Of a stretch of 64,000 bases of DNA, positions 1 to 9,098 are shown one piece after another. Made by a program: the position numbers and the translations under genes. Where the stretch lies: contig DASYNP010000100.1 in assembly GCA_036008465.1 (NCBI GenBank), positions 1-64,000 on the forward strand, read 5' to 3'. This DNA is from DASPSM01 sp036008465. Its GTDB lineage: Bacteria > Planctomycetota > Planctomycetia > Planctomycetales > Planctomycetaceae. Each line of letters opens with the position of its first letter. The stretch's first letter is position 1. Under the pieces are notes generated by a model. It worked only from the letters and a program-made list of their open reading frames with translations. It did not search any database and was not told where the DNA came from.

Positions 1-480
1 ACCGATTCTTCGCTCGTCCCGTCGGTGGTCAACTACGTTCAACAGACGATGACGCGAATGCGATTCTGCGATGAAACCGACTGCCTGCGCGTCGGCGTCG
101 CGCTCGAAGAGGCGCTGCTCAATTCGTATTACCACGGAAACCTCGAAATCAGCTCAGACCTTCGCGAGAGCGATCACAATGCTTACTACGAGCTGTCCCG
201 CCAGCGGGCGCGCGAGAAGCCGTACTCCGATCGCAAGATCTATGTTGAGAGCCTGCTGACCGACCAGGAGTGTCGCTTTGTCGTCCGAGACGAGGGGCCC
301 GGCTTTGATCCAACCACGCTTCCCGACGCGACCGACCCTGCCAACCTCGAACGTCCCTGCGGCCGGGGCCTGCTTCTGATGCGCACCTTCATGGACGAAA
401 TTGTCTTTAACGAGAAGGGCAACGAAGTCACGCTCGTGAAGCGTCGTACAACGCCGCCGTCCGACGATGATATTCTCTGA
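1..480 (+). CDS. ATP-binding anti-sigma-factor-type protein (HATPase_c), 5' partial
   Basis: The reading frame is open from the first base, so the N-terminus lies outside the window; an internal GTG at 25 is unlikely to be the true start. The visible 159 residues look like a GHKL ATPase of the RsbW/SpoIIAB type. The N-box region reads EEALLNSYYHGN, the first glycine box DEGPGFDP, and the second GRGLLLMRTFMDEI. Stand-alone domains like this in Planctomycetota usually act as serine kinases/anti-sigma factors in partner-switching or sit at the end of a response regulator. Whether a receiver domain precedes it cannot be seen. The stop is 15 bases before the next gene, so the two may be co-transcribed. 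Confidence 0.85.
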   Translation, partial: TDSSLVPSVVNYVQQTMTRMRFCDETDCLRVGVALEEALLNSYYHGNLEISSDLRESDHNAYYELSRQRAREKPYSDRKIYVESLLTDQECRFVVRDEGPGFDPTTLPDATDPANLERPCGRGLLLMRTFMDEIVFNEKGNEVTLVKRRTTPPSDDDIL

Positions 481-495
481 AGATCGGCTCAGCCG

Positions 496-1560
496 ATGAC
501 CGTTCGCTTTTCGATCCCCGACTTCAAACCGCACTCGCTGCTGCGCAACGGGCATGCGCAAACGCTCGCGGGTGCGTACCTGCCCAGCGGCCGTTATCTC
601 GAGCGCGCGGTCAAGCTTCGCGTCCCCCTCCCGGACGGGGATACTGTCGTCCTGCATGACGATCGTCCCTCGGACTGGCGGCCGGGCGACCGTGTCGCCT
701 TGTTGCTGCACGGCCTGGCCGGCAGTCACCAAAGCAACTACATGCGCCGCGCCGCCGCAAAACTCGTCGGTCGCGGCGTCCGGACGTTTCGCATGGATCT
801 CCGCGGCTGCGGAGCAGGCGCGGGTCTGGCCGCCCGACCTTATCACGGGGGTCGCTCCGAGGATGCCCGCGTCGCGCTCCAGGTGCTGCAAGCCCTTTGC
901 CTCGGCTCTCCTGTCACAATCGTCGGCTATTCCCTTTCAGGCAACATCGTCCTCAAATTGATCGGCGAATCGCCGCAGAGCGTGCCGATCAACGTCGAAA
1001 AGGCGATGGTTATCTGCCCGGCGCTCGACCTGGGGCTCTGTGCCCGCTCGCTCTCCGGCCGGTCGCAGAGACGCTACGAACGCTATTTCGTGCGGTCGCT
1101 GTGCCGGCAGATCGAAGTCAATCGCCGGCTGCGTCCCGACGTCCCACCCCTGAACGTCAAACGCCGGCTGAAGACATTGATCGAATTCGACGATGCCTAC
1201 ACGGGGCCTATCTGCGGATTCGGAACGGCCGACAACTATTACACGGCCAGCAGCGCTCACCGGCACGTCGCCAACATTCGCGTCCCGACGCTGGTTCTCA
1301 CCGCGGCCGACGATCCCCTCGTCCCGATCGCCGCGTTCGACGCGCTTTCACTGCCGAACGCGGTGCAGTTGCACATTACCAATCACGGCGGACATTTGGG
1401 CTACGTCGGCAAAAACGGCGTCGACGCCGACCGCCGCTGGATGGACTGGCGAATCGTCGATTGGGTCAAGGCTGACCTCACGTCGATGGCGGGCGCCCCA
1501 CCGCGTCTGCACCGCTTAACACCGCCGCTCGCTGTCGATTCTGCCCAGCGTTCATCCTGA
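496..1560 (+). CDS. YheT-family alpha/beta-fold hydrolase
   Basis: The 354-residue protein matches the YheT/ABHD1-3 hydrolase group. Its N-terminus (FKPHSLLRNGHAQTLAGAYL) is the family signature in which the conserved N-G-H-A/L-Q-T stretch opens the protein. Then come LLHGLAGSHQS, the typical Y-M-R-R helix, and the nucleophile elbow GYSLSG with Ser147. The rest of the triad is plausibly Asp272 in TAADDPLVP and His300 in NHGGHLGY. The family includes short-chain esterases and lipid hydrolases; the substrate is not predictable. The ATG start is 15 bases downstream of the ATPase gene. The length is normal and no residue appears missing. Confidence 0.9.
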   Translation: MTVRFSIPDFKPHSLLRNGHAQTLAGAYLPSGRYLERAVKLRVPLPDGDTVVLHDDRPSDWRPGDRVALLLHGLAGSHQSNYMRRAAAKLVGRGVRTFRMDLRGCGAGAGLAARPYHGGRSEDARVALQVLQALCLGSPVTIVGYSLSGNIVLKLIGESPQSVPINVEKAMVICPALDLGLCARSLSGRSQRRYERYFVRSLCRQIEVNRRLRPDVPPLNVKRRLKTLIEFDDAYTGPICGFGTADNYYTASSAHRHVANIRVPTLVLTAADDPLVPIAAFDALSLPNAVQLHITNHGGHLGYVGKNGVDADRRWMDWRIVDWVKADLTSMAGAPPRLHRLTPPLAVDSAQRSS

Positions 1561-1588
1561 CCGCGGGCGTACTTGGAAATGCGGATTC

Positions 1589-1978
1589 TTACTTCGCCGA
1601 CGGATCGTTCTGCATCATGCCGAAGATGTTCCCTTCGGTGTCCTTGAAGTAGCACAGCCAACCGACACCAGGAATTGCCATCTTCGGCACAGCCACGGGA
1701 GCGCCGGCACTCGCGGCCTTTTTCATGTACGCGTCGATATCCCCAACGTCGATCGTGCAGACGTACGCGTTCACCGCGGCCATGTCGACGGGCGGGCCCC
1801 CTTGGCGTTTGATCAGCCCTCCGTTGATGCCGGGTTGGCCGTCAGGACCCGTCGTCACCAACCAGTACTCCATCGGTCCGCCCCAGTTTTTGAACTCCCA
1901 GCCAAACAGGGCGGTATAGAAGCCAATTGCACGCTGGGGATCTGAGGCATGGATTTCAAAATGAACGGGTCGCGGCAT
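1589..1978 (-). CDS. VOC family (glyoxalase-like) protein
   Basis: A 129-residue single-domain protein of the vicinal oxygen chelate superfamily. It begins MPRPVHFEIHASDPQRAIGF, with the first metal-ligand His in beta-strand 1, and continues with FYTALFGWEFKNW. The second half carries YFKDTEGNIFGMMQ, where Glu in D-T-E-G-N is the usual last ligand. Such proteins are often annotated as glyoxalase/bleomycin-resistance-like, but many have no known substrate. It is convergent with the upstream hydrolase, about 28 bases between stops, and is a lone gene on the minus strand. Confidence 0.9.
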   Translation of the reverse strand: MPRPVHFEIHASDPQRAIGFYTALFGWEFKNWGGPMEYWLVTTGPDGQPGINGGLIKRQGGPPVDMAAVNAYVCTIDVGDIDAYMKKAASAGAPVAVPKMAIPGVGWLCYFKDTEGNIFGMMQNDPSAK

Positions 1979-2253
1979 GGCTGTGATCTCGTTTGGGTGT
2001 CCCTAATTCAGTTTTCCTGAAATCGGGCGCAAGCAATAAATTGCGACCCGAATTCCGGACCCGCTAGCAATCTACGCACTCTGCTGTCTAGCCGCCAGTT
2101 GCCCGCGATCTGGCCGCTTGTGCCCCTCCGGTCCCACTGCGTCGCACAATTGCCAGCCACGATTTAGACTGAAATTCGCGGACGGCCCGCTCAACACACG
2201 ACGGAATCCCGGGCCGGGCCCCAACCTCGATTCCTCCAGACGCAAGAACCGCT

Positions 2254-5200
2254 ATGGCTTTCCCCCAAGACGCTCCCGCCTCGGCAATTTGTCCCTTTCA
2301 GGCCGTCGGCAGGCATGTCCGACGTTCAGCCGTTTTGTGCCTGGTCGTGATCGGTGTGTTATCGGCGGCTTCGGCGTCTGCCGAGCAGCGTGACGAGTTT
2401 CCGCCACCGATGACTCCCGAACAATCGCTCAAGGCGATTCACGTGCCGAAGGGGCTGAAGGTGGAGCTTGTCGCAGCCGAGCCGCTGATCGCCTCGCCTG
2501 TGGCGATCGACTTCGGGCCCGACGGCAAACTGTGGGTCGCCGAGATGTTCGACTATCCCTACGGCATCAAGGGGGACTACAAGCCGGCCGGCCGCGTGCG
2601 TCTGCTCGAGAGCACGCATGGCGACGGAAAGTTCGACAAGTCGACGGTCTTTCTCGAGCACGTCCATTTCCCCAACGGCATCACTGTGTGGAAGAAGGGC
2701 GTATTGGTCTGCGCGGCTCCCGACATCATTTATGCCGAGGACACCGACGGCGACGGCAAAGCCGACATCCGCAAAGTGGTCTTCACCGGCTTCGATTCCC
2801 GCAACTGGCAGGCCCGCGTAAACAGCCTCTCTTATGGTCTCGATAACTGGATCCACGGCGCCAACGGCCTCTTAGGCGGCCTGATTCATTGTCCTGATCG
2901 ACCCGATCTGGAAGTCAAAATGGGAATCCGCGATTTTCGCATGGATCCCGACCGCCATCTCTTCGAGCTCGAAAGCGGCGGCGGCACACAACAGGGCCGC
3001 ACCCGCGACGATTGGGGCAATTATTTCTCAAACCAAAATAGCGAGCTGCTCCTGCACACGCCGCTGGCGGATCGATACGTCAGCCGCAATCCGTTCGTCG
3101 CGCCGCCAGAACCGATCGTCATGGTTCCGAAGGAGGATCCCGATCACCTCTATCCCGCCAGCCGCACGCTGCGGCGTTTCAATCATCCGGAAAGCGCCAA
3201 CAGGGTCACGTCGGCCTGCAGCCCGGTGATTTATCGCGACGATTTGCTGGGCGAGGAGTACCGCGGCAACGCCTTCATGTGCGAGCCCGTGCACAATCTT
3301 CTCACTCGACGCATTTTGAAACCCCTCGGGGCGACGTTTGCCGGCGTCCGCGCGCCGAGCGAGCAGAATTCGGAGTTCTACGCGTCTGCGGATAACTGGT
3401 CGCGACCGGTGGACGTAAAGAACGGTCCGGATGGCGCAATGTGGGTGGTCGATATGTATCGCATGATTATCGAACACCCGAAATGGATCACGGCCGATCG
3501 CCTGGCTCGTATCGATCCCCGCGCGGGCGCCAACAAAGGCCGCATCTATCGCATCGTTCCCGAAGACAAGCCGGCGCGACCGTGGCCGAATCTCGCGAAG
3601 ATGAGCGCGGCCGAGCTGGTGACGGCACTCGACAGCCCCGGCGGCTGGCAACGCGACCTCGTGCAATTCCTGCTTGTCGAACGGGGCGACAAATCCGTGG
3701 TTCCCGCACTGCAACAGATGGCCGCAGAGAATGCGCGGGCTGAAACGCGCCTCCAAGCCCTCTGCGCGCTCGATGGGCTCGGAGGACTGGCTCCCACTCT
3801 TCTCGACACGGCTCTTCGCGATCAGCATCCTGGCGTTCGCCGCAACGCCGTCCGGCTCTGTGAGTCGTTTCTCAAGTCTGCCCCGCAGTTGGGACCAAGC
3901 ATCGCGAAGTTGATCGACGATCAGGATCCACAGGTGCGTTTGCAGGTGGCCTGCACGCTCGGCGAATGGAACGATCCGCGCTCGGGTGACGCGATCGGCC
4001 GCCTCGCGCTGGCTAATCAACACGAGCCCTATCTTTTCGCCGCGGCGATGAGCTCAATTACCAAGGGCAACCTGGCCCGCGTGGCTGCGACCGTGACGCA
4101 TTCCGCGGCCGGGACCGCTCCACCGGAGCTTTATCGCAACCTGATGACAATGGCAACTGCATACGCAAACGACGCCGTCGTCGAGGAATTCATCCGCTCG
4201 ATGGCTGCTTCGCGGAACGGCTCGTACGGTCCGGCCGACCTGTCGGCTGTGGCCGCATTGCTCGACGGTCTCGACCGACAACATCTCGCGGTCACAGTGT
4301 TCGCCGGGCGCTTAAAGGAACGCAGTCCGGCGCTGCTCGATCAACTGCAACGCGTCGCTGACGCCGCGCGGACCACCTCGGCCGACGCGCAGGCGCCGCT
4401 CGCTTCGCGGCTCGCCGCGGTCCAAATTCTTGGCCGCGGACTGACTGAGCACGATTCCGCGGACATCGAGACCTTGGGCGAACTCCTGTCGCCTCAGACG
4501 CCGGCAGCCCTGCAGGAGGGGATCGTCACCGCGCTGAGCAAATTGCGGCAGCCGCATGTTGCCGACACGTTGCTCGCACGCTGGCGAGGCGTGAGCCCCG
4601 CCTTGCGGTCGAGCATCTTGGACGTGCTGTTGATCCGCGACGAATGGGTCGCAGCCCTGCTCGATCGGGTCGAGAAAAAGGAGATCCGCTCCGGCGAAAT
4701 CGATGTCCCCCGCAGTCAGCGGCTGATGGCCCTCAAGAACCGCGCCTTGGCCGACCGCGCGAAACAGATTCTGCACTCGGTCGACGCCGACCGCGCCGCC
4801 GTGATCCGCAAGTACGCATCGGCGCTCACGGTGCCGGCCGACGCTAAGCGCGGGCGCGAGCGATTCGAGAAGACCTGCACCATTTGCCACCGGCTCAACG
4901 GCGTGGGTTATTCGATCGGTCCCGAGCTGATCGCGCTCACCGACAAGTCGCCGCAGGCGCTGATCGTCGCGATTCTCGATCCCAACCGGGCCGTCGAACA
5001 GAAATACAACGTTTACTCGGCGGTCACTAATCAGGGGCGCCAATACACGGGCATTCTGGCCGCGGAAACCGGGAGCAGCATTACGCTGCTGCAGCAGGAA
5101 GGCAAGCAAACGACGCTCTTGCGCGGCGACCTCGAGACGCTGGCCAGCACGGGAAAATCGCTGATGCCCGAAGGACTCGAGAAAGATATCAAACCGCAGG

Positions 5201-5691
5201 ACCTGGCCGACATCATGGCCTACGTCGGCTCGACCGGCCCGAGCCGCAAAGTTTTCCCCGGCAACCAACCGGCCCTGGTCACGGCAGCACCCGACGGGAC
5301 TTTCTCACTCGAAGCGTCCAATTGCGAGATCTACGGCAACACGCTCGTCCTCGAAAAGAGGCGTGATGAGCCGGTTCTCGCCGAATGGCACAGCCCCAAC
5401 GACTCGGCCGCGTGGAACGTCGACATTCAAAAGCCGGGCCTCTACACGGTGAGCGTGATGTATTCCTGCCACAACGACTCCGCCGGGAATTCGTTCCAGT
5501 TCGAGTCGGCAGACAAACGCATCACCTCGCGGGTCGAGGGGACAGGGAAGGTGTGGACCACTTTCTTCCCCGTCGAGATTGGCAAGCTGCCACTCAAGGC
5601 TGGCAAGCAGCGCTTCACTCTTCGCGCAGCCGATCCACTCAAGGGAACGCTCGCGAAAGTTGCGTCGGTCCTGTTAATTCCGCCGCAATGA
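2254..5691 (+). CDS. Giant PVC-type haem-binding protein (membrane-bound dehydrogenase, HEAT repeats, cytochrome c)
   Basis: The 1145-residue protein has the modular build found in Planctomycetota and Verrucomicrobiota. A signal or anchor segment lies around residues 24-44, ending in ASA. Residues ~55-430 form the PVC-type dehydrogenase beta-propeller (FGPDGKLWVAEMFDYPYG; later VKNGPDGAMWVVDMYR). Residues ~460-830 are HEAT-like helices. A single class I cytochrome c motif CTICH lies at 875-879, followed by the PVC haem-domain signature running to DLADIMAYVG near 990. A C-terminal domain rich in beta strands (~1010-1145) resembles a carbohydrate-binding module. The family is thought to oxidise sugars or sugar alcohols in the periplasm and pass electrons to a haem; this is inferred, and the substrate is unknown. 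ATG start chosen; no strong Shine-Dalgarno. Confidence 0.9.
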   Translation: MAFPQDAPASAICPFQAVGRHVRRSAVLCLVVIGVLSAASASAEQRDEFPPPMTPEQSLKAIHVPKGLKVELVAAEPLIASPVAIDFGPDGKLWVAEMFDYPYGIKGDYKPAGRVRLLESTHGDGKFDKSTVFLEHVHFPNGITVWKKGVLVCAAPDIIYAEDTDGDGKADIRKVVFTGFDSRNWQARVNSLSYGLDNWIHGANGLLGGLIHCPDRPDLEVKMGIRDFRMDPDRHLFELESGGGTQQGRTRDDWGNYFSNQNSELLLHTPLADRYVSRNPFVAPPEPIVMVPKEDPDHLYPASRTLRRFNHPESANRVTSACSPVIYRDDLLGEEYRGNAFMCEPVHNLLTRRILKPLGATFAGVRAPSEQNSEFYASADNWSRPVDVKNGPDGAMWVVDMYRMIIEHPKWITADRLARIDPRAGANKGRIYRIVPEDKPARPWPNLAKMSAAELVTALDSPGGWQRDLVQFLLVERGDKSVVPALQQMAAENARAETRLQALCALDGLGGLAPTLLDTALRDQHPGVRRNAVRLCESFLKSAPQLGPSIAKLIDDQDPQVRLQVACTLGEWNDPRSGDAIGRLALANQHEPYLFAAAMSSITKGNLARVAATVTHSAAGTAPPELYRNLMTMATAYANDAVVEEFIRSMAASRNGSYGPADLSAVAALLDGLDRQHLAVTVFAGRLKERSPALLDQLQRVADAARTTSADAQAPLASRLAAVQILGRGLTEHDSADIETLGELLSPQTPAALQEGIVTALSKLRQPHVADTLLARWRGVSPALRSSILDVLLIRDEWVAALLDRVEKKEIRSGEIDVPRSQRLMALKNRALADRAKQILHSVDADRAAVIRKYASALTVPADAKRGRERFEKTCTICHRLNGVGYSIGPELIALTDKSPQALIVAILDPNRAVEQKYNVYSAVTNQGRQYTGILAAETGSSITLLQQEGKQTTLLRGDLETLASTGKSLMPEGLEKDIKPQDLADIMAYVGSTGPSRKVFPGNQPALVTAAPDGTFSLEASNCEIYGNTLVLEKRRDEPVLAEWHSPNDSAAWNVDIQKPGLYTVSVMYSCHNDSAGNSFQFESADKRITSRVEGTGKVWTTFFPVEIGKLPLKAGKQRFTLRAADPLKGTLAKVASVLLIPPQ

Positions 5692-5744
5692 ACGCCGATC
5701 GCGAATTGTCGTGACGGCGAAACTTTGATCGTGACCTGCAGCCC

Positions 5745-6641
5745 ATGAGAAAATGCGCGATTACCGGGGGAGGCGGATTCGTCGCGGGTAGCGTGATTCA
5801 TCAGGCGCCCCAGGGCTGGGAGCTGCATGCGCTCTCCGGTAAGGAGGCATTGTCCCGCCGCAAAGGGCTCGTCTGGCACACGCTCGACCTCAAGCAGCCA
5901 GAAGCGATGAAGCACACTCTCGCAGAAATCGCCCCCGACGTGGTGATTCACGCCGCGGCGACGGCCGACATCGATCTTTGCGAGAGAAATCCGGATGTTG
6001 CTCGCACGCTCAATGTGACACTGACGCAAGCGGTCGCCGACAGTTGTCCGCGCGCCGGGTCGCGGTTGATTTACATCTCGACCGACAACGTCTTTGACGG
6101 CGAGCGGGGGAACTACACCGAGGCCGATCAGCCATCGCCCATCAACGAGTACGCGAGAACAAAGGCGGCCGGCGAGGGGATCGTCGCGGGCGTGCCGGGT
6201 TCAACAATCGCCCGCATCGCTCTGGTGATGGGTTTCGGACCCCTGGGCGGCGGAAACTCGTTTTTGGAGCGCACGATCCCCATGCTGCGGGCCGGGCAAT
6301 CGATCAACGTCCCGCCGGAAGAAATCCGCACGCCGATCGACGTGCTCACTTTGGGGAAAGCGATCTTGGAACTTGCGGAGGGTTCTTTCCAGGGCGTGAT
6401 TCACTTAGCGGGCAACGATGCGCTCGACCGCGTCTCTCTCACGCGGCGAATCGCCGAGCGGTTCGGTTATTCGCCGGGTCTCGTGCGCCCGCGGCCGCCT
6501 GATCAAATCGCCGGCCGAGCGCCGCGGCCGCGCGACGTCTCGATGTCGAATGCGAAAGCGCGGGGAGCGCTCGCGACGCCGATGCTCGATTTCAACCAGG
6601 CGCTCGATCGGGTGTTCGACGACTTTATGAGTGCAAGCTGA
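5745..6641 (+). CDS. SDR-family sugar-nucleotide reductase, dTDP-4-dehydrorhamnose-reductase-like
   Basis: A 298-residue extended-type short-chain dehydrogenase. The N-terminal dinucleotide motif is ITGGGGFVAGSV. It is followed by VVIHAAATADIDLCERNPD, which matches the RmlD signature, then IYISTDNVFDGERGNY and the catalytic YARTK (Tyr-x-x-x-Lys). These are hallmarks of dTDP-4-dehydrorhamnose reductases and related sugar-nucleotide-binding SDRs. No rmlA, rmlB or rmlC is nearby, so a role in dTDP-rhamnose synthesis is not supported by context. The 3' end overlaps the convergent phosphotransferase gene by 17 bases. Confidence 0.85.
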   Translation: MRKCAITGGGGFVAGSVIHQAPQGWELHALSGKEALSRRKGLVWHTLDLKQPEAMKHTLAEIAPDVVIHAAATADIDLCERNPDVARTLNVTLTQAVADSCPRAGSRLIYISTDNVFDGERGNYTEADQPSPINEYARTKAAGEGIVAGVPGSTIARIALVMGFGPLGGGNSFLERTIPMLRAGQSINVPPEEIRTPIDVLTLGKAILELAEGSFQGVIHLAGNDALDRVSLTRRIAERFGYSPGLVRPRPPDQIAGRAPRPRDVSMSNAKARGALATPMLDFNQALDRVFDDFMSAS

Positions 6642-7647
6642 GCCTTGCGGCAATCCGCTGAAGGCGCTCCAGAGCCCGCCCCGTAAAGGGGACGCCTTCA
6701 AGGTACCGTCGTTCGAGCCAGGCCATCCCGGAGAGCAACACGCCGCTGCGATCCAGGATCCCGACGAGCGCAGCCTCTTCCTCCGACAACTGACGCACCG
6801 ACTGATAAGCGTCGATCGCTCTGCCCCAGGCAAGACGATCGTCGGCAATCAGACTACCAGCCAGACGAGAAATATCAGCAGCGACCGTGTCGGTCCGCGC
6901 GGCCGAGGGGTCGATCAATCCACTCACTTCGTCATCTTGAAAGAGCACGTGGTCATGCCATACGTCGCGGAGGCACGGTTGGAGCGGAACGGGCATCTGG
7001 GAGGCGGACCGCAGTTCTCGTTCGATCCGCGGCGCGCATCGCTCAAACCCCGAAAGGACGCGACCCGCAGCGAGCGCGACAGCTGGGCCATCGCCAGGAC
7101 ACTGACAGATTCGCTCACGGAGCACAGCCAGGCGAATCGGATTCCAGCGCTCGATGAGTTCGATCCGATCGAGCACCGTCGGGGCAACTGCGGGCTCAGC
7201 AGGTCCAAGGTGCGATGGCCGGCCGCGAGGCGGCCGGAACCCGCAAGCGGCCTGATGAAGACGGCAAAGCGCCCTAAATGCAGCAGCCAGTCGCACGTCG
7301 CTGGGCCGCGACCAAAAATCGGCGTGGCCAGGCAGCCAGGGCTCCAGTTGCCAAAAACGGCCGGCAATCCAAACGAGCGTGCTTCCCTCATCGCACGCGA
7401 TCGGTACCGGGATGTAGTTGATCTCCTGCTCGCGGACGTATGCGAGAAACTCGTGCAGCGCGAGGATTCTCTCCGAACTCTCCGTACCCAACGGCCAGCC
7501 GCGCAAACAAAAAGGTCCGGCCGGACTCTCGATTCGCACCACGACTGCTCCGCTAAATCCCGGGCGCTCGACCGGCACGCAGGCTGTCTGCGCCGTCAAA
7601 ATACGGCGGTAATCGCGCAAGACCCTGTCGATCACGCCGGCTTGCAT
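6625..7647 (-). CDS. Aminoglycoside-phosphotransferase-fold protein with altered catalytic loop
   Basis: About 340 residues from the ATG at 7647 (MQAGVIDRVL); the frame stays open upstream to 7770, but that stretch looks non-coding. The N-lobe has GFSGAVVVRIESPAGPFCLR, the C-lobe LRDVWHDHVLF followed by DDEVSGLIDPSA and DTVAADISRLAGSL. This is the APH/choline-kinase fold. The usual H-G-D-x-H-x-x-N loop aligns as L-R-D-V-W-H-D-H: the catalytic Asp is kept but His, Gly and the metal-binding Asn are replaced. The Asp of the D-F/P-G-like segment (LIDPSA) is kept. Activity and substrate are therefore uncertain; it may phosphorylate a small molecule or be a divergent subfamily. It is a lone gene, convergent with the SDR. 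Confidence 0.8.
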   Translation of the reverse strand: MQAGVIDRVLRDYRRILTAQTACVPVERPGFSGAVVVRIESPAGPFCLRGWPLGTESSERILALHEFLAYVREQEINYIPVPIACDEGSTLVWIAGRFWQLEPWLPGHADFWSRPSDVRLAAAFRALCRLHQAACGFRPPRGRPSHLGPAEPAVAPTVLDRIELIERWNPIRLAVLRERICQCPGDGPAVALAAGRVLSGFERCAPRIERELRSASQMPVPLQPCLRDVWHDHVLFQDDEVSGLIDPSAARTDTVAADISRLAGSLIADDRLAWGRAIDAYQSVRQLSEEEAALVGILDRSGVLLSGMAWLERRYLEGVPFTGRALERLQRIAARLSLHS

Positions 7648-7815
7648 TGCGCGGGCTTCGCTCGCCGACTTTTTTTCGGTTATGCTAATGAGACGGTCGC
7701 TCTCTGCGGCATTCGCCGGGCGGCATTTTCTGGGAAAGACCTGCGGGCTGCGCGGCCCGCTTTCCAGCATAGCACTTCCGCCTGATCGATCCCTTCTAGA
7801 TTGGAGCCTAGGCCC

Positions 7816-9009
7816 GTGGCACGTGAAGCGGTTGTTGTCGAAAGTCTGCGAACGCCCTTAGCCAAATCGTTCCGCGGTTCCTTCAACATGACTCGGCCGG
7901 ACGACATGGTCGCGCACTGCATTCAGTCGGTGCTCAAGCGCGTCCCGAATCTCAATCTCGGCGAAATCGAAGATGTCGTGATTGGCTGCGGCTACCCGGA
8001 AGGGCAGCAGGGGATGAATATCGCCCGAGTGTCCGCCATCCGCGCCGGGCTGCCGACCTCGGTCGCCGGCACCACGGTCAACCGATTTTGCTCCTCGGGC
8101 CTGCAGGCGATTGCTATGGCGGCCCACGAAATCATGCACGAAGGGGCGGATGTTGCAATCGGCGGCGGCGTGGAAAGCATCACCCAGATTCCGCGGGCCA
8201 ATCGTGATGAAAATCCCTGGGTGAAGGAGCGATTCCCCGGGATCTACATGGTGATGGGGGATACAGCCGAGGTTGTGGCGAAACGCTACAACATCAGTCG
8301 ACAGGTGCAGGACGAGTACGCACTCTCCAGCCAGATCCGAACCGCCCGCGCGCAGAAAGAAGGCATTCTGGCCGCCGAGATCACCCCGATGCACGTACAA
8401 AAAGGAATCTTGGATAAGACAACCGGAAAGGTCATCGGCCAGGAGGATTGCGACGTCACGCAGGACGAGTGCAACCGGCCCGACACGACACTCGAAGGAC
8501 TGCTCGCGCTCAAGCCCCACTTTGACAAGGAGAGCGGCAAGGGATCGGTGACGGCCGGCAACTCTTCGCAGCTTTCCGACGGGGCCTCGGTCGCCCTCTT
8601 GATGTCGGCCGACAAGGCCCGCTCGCTTGGCGTCAAACCGAAAGTCGCGTTCCGCGGCTTCGTCGTCGCGGGCTGCGACCCGGATGAGATGGGTATCGGC
8701 CCGGTCTTCGCCGTCCCCAAGCTCCTGTCGCGGCACGGGCTGAAAGTCGCCGACATCGGCCTCTGGGAATTGAACGAGGCGTTTGCCGTGCAGGTGGTCT
8801 ACTGCCGCGATCGACTCGGCATCGATCCGGAGAAGCTCAACGTCAACGGCGGCTCGATTGCCATCGGCCATCCCTTCGGAATGACCGGAGCCCGGCTGGT
8901 CGGCGCCCTCGCCAACGAAATGCAGCGCCGCAAAGTTCGCTACGGCGTGGTGACGATGTGCGTCGGCGGCGGACAAGGCGCAGCCGGACTGTTTGAACTC
9001 TGTGGCTGA
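7816..9009 (+). CDS. Thiolase family protein (acetyl-CoA C-acyltransferase)
   Basis: A 397-residue thiolase. The catalytic residues are all present: nucleophile Cys92 in VNRFCSSGLQAI, His352 in AIGHPFGMTGARL and Cys382 in MCVGGGQGA. The GTG at 7816 is preferred as start because GGAG lies about 9 bases upstream; a TTG at 7801 would add five residues. Members catalyse reversible thiolytic cleavage of 3-ketoacyl-CoA, either in fatty-acid degradation or in acetoacetyl-CoA formation. No fadB-like gene is adjacent, so the direction is not shown by context. It lies divergent from the phosphotransferase. Confidence 0.93.
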   Translation: MAREAVVVESLRTPLAKSFRGSFNMTRPDDMVAHCIQSVLKRVPNLNLGEIEDVVIGCGYPEGQQGMNIARVSAIRAGLPTSVAGTTVNRFCSSGLQAIAMAAHEIMHEGADVAIGGGVESITQIPRANRDENPWVKERFPGIYMVMGDTAEVVAKRYNISRQVQDEYALSSQIRTARAQKEGILAAEITPMHVQKGILDKTTGKVIGQEDCDVTQDECNRPDTTLEGLLALKPHFDKESGKGSVTAGNSSQLSDGASVALLMSADKARSLGVKPKVAFRGFVVAGCDPDEMGIGPVFAVPKLLSRHGLKVADIGLWELNEAFAVQVVYCRDRLGIDPEKLNVNGGSIAIGHPFGMTGARLVGALANEMQRRKVRYGVVTMCVGGGQGAAGLFELCG

Positions 9010-9084
9010 GCTTTTCAGGCCGCTGGTCTCACGCGTCGCTCGCCAATTCGCGTTATAAAAGGACGTGGCAGTCGCCTCGATACT

Positions 9085-9090
9085 AGGAGG
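9085..9090 (+). promoter_or_regulatory. Strong Shine-Dalgarno site
   Basis: AGGAGG lies 8 bases upstream of the ATG at 9099 and fixes the start of the MGDG-synthase-like glycosyltransferase. Confidence 0.85.
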
Positions 9091-9098
9091 CCTAAGCG

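Noticed and set aside
6631..7785. A 384-codon plus-strand frame
   Set aside because: Antisense to the APH-fold gene; no motif, odd composition.
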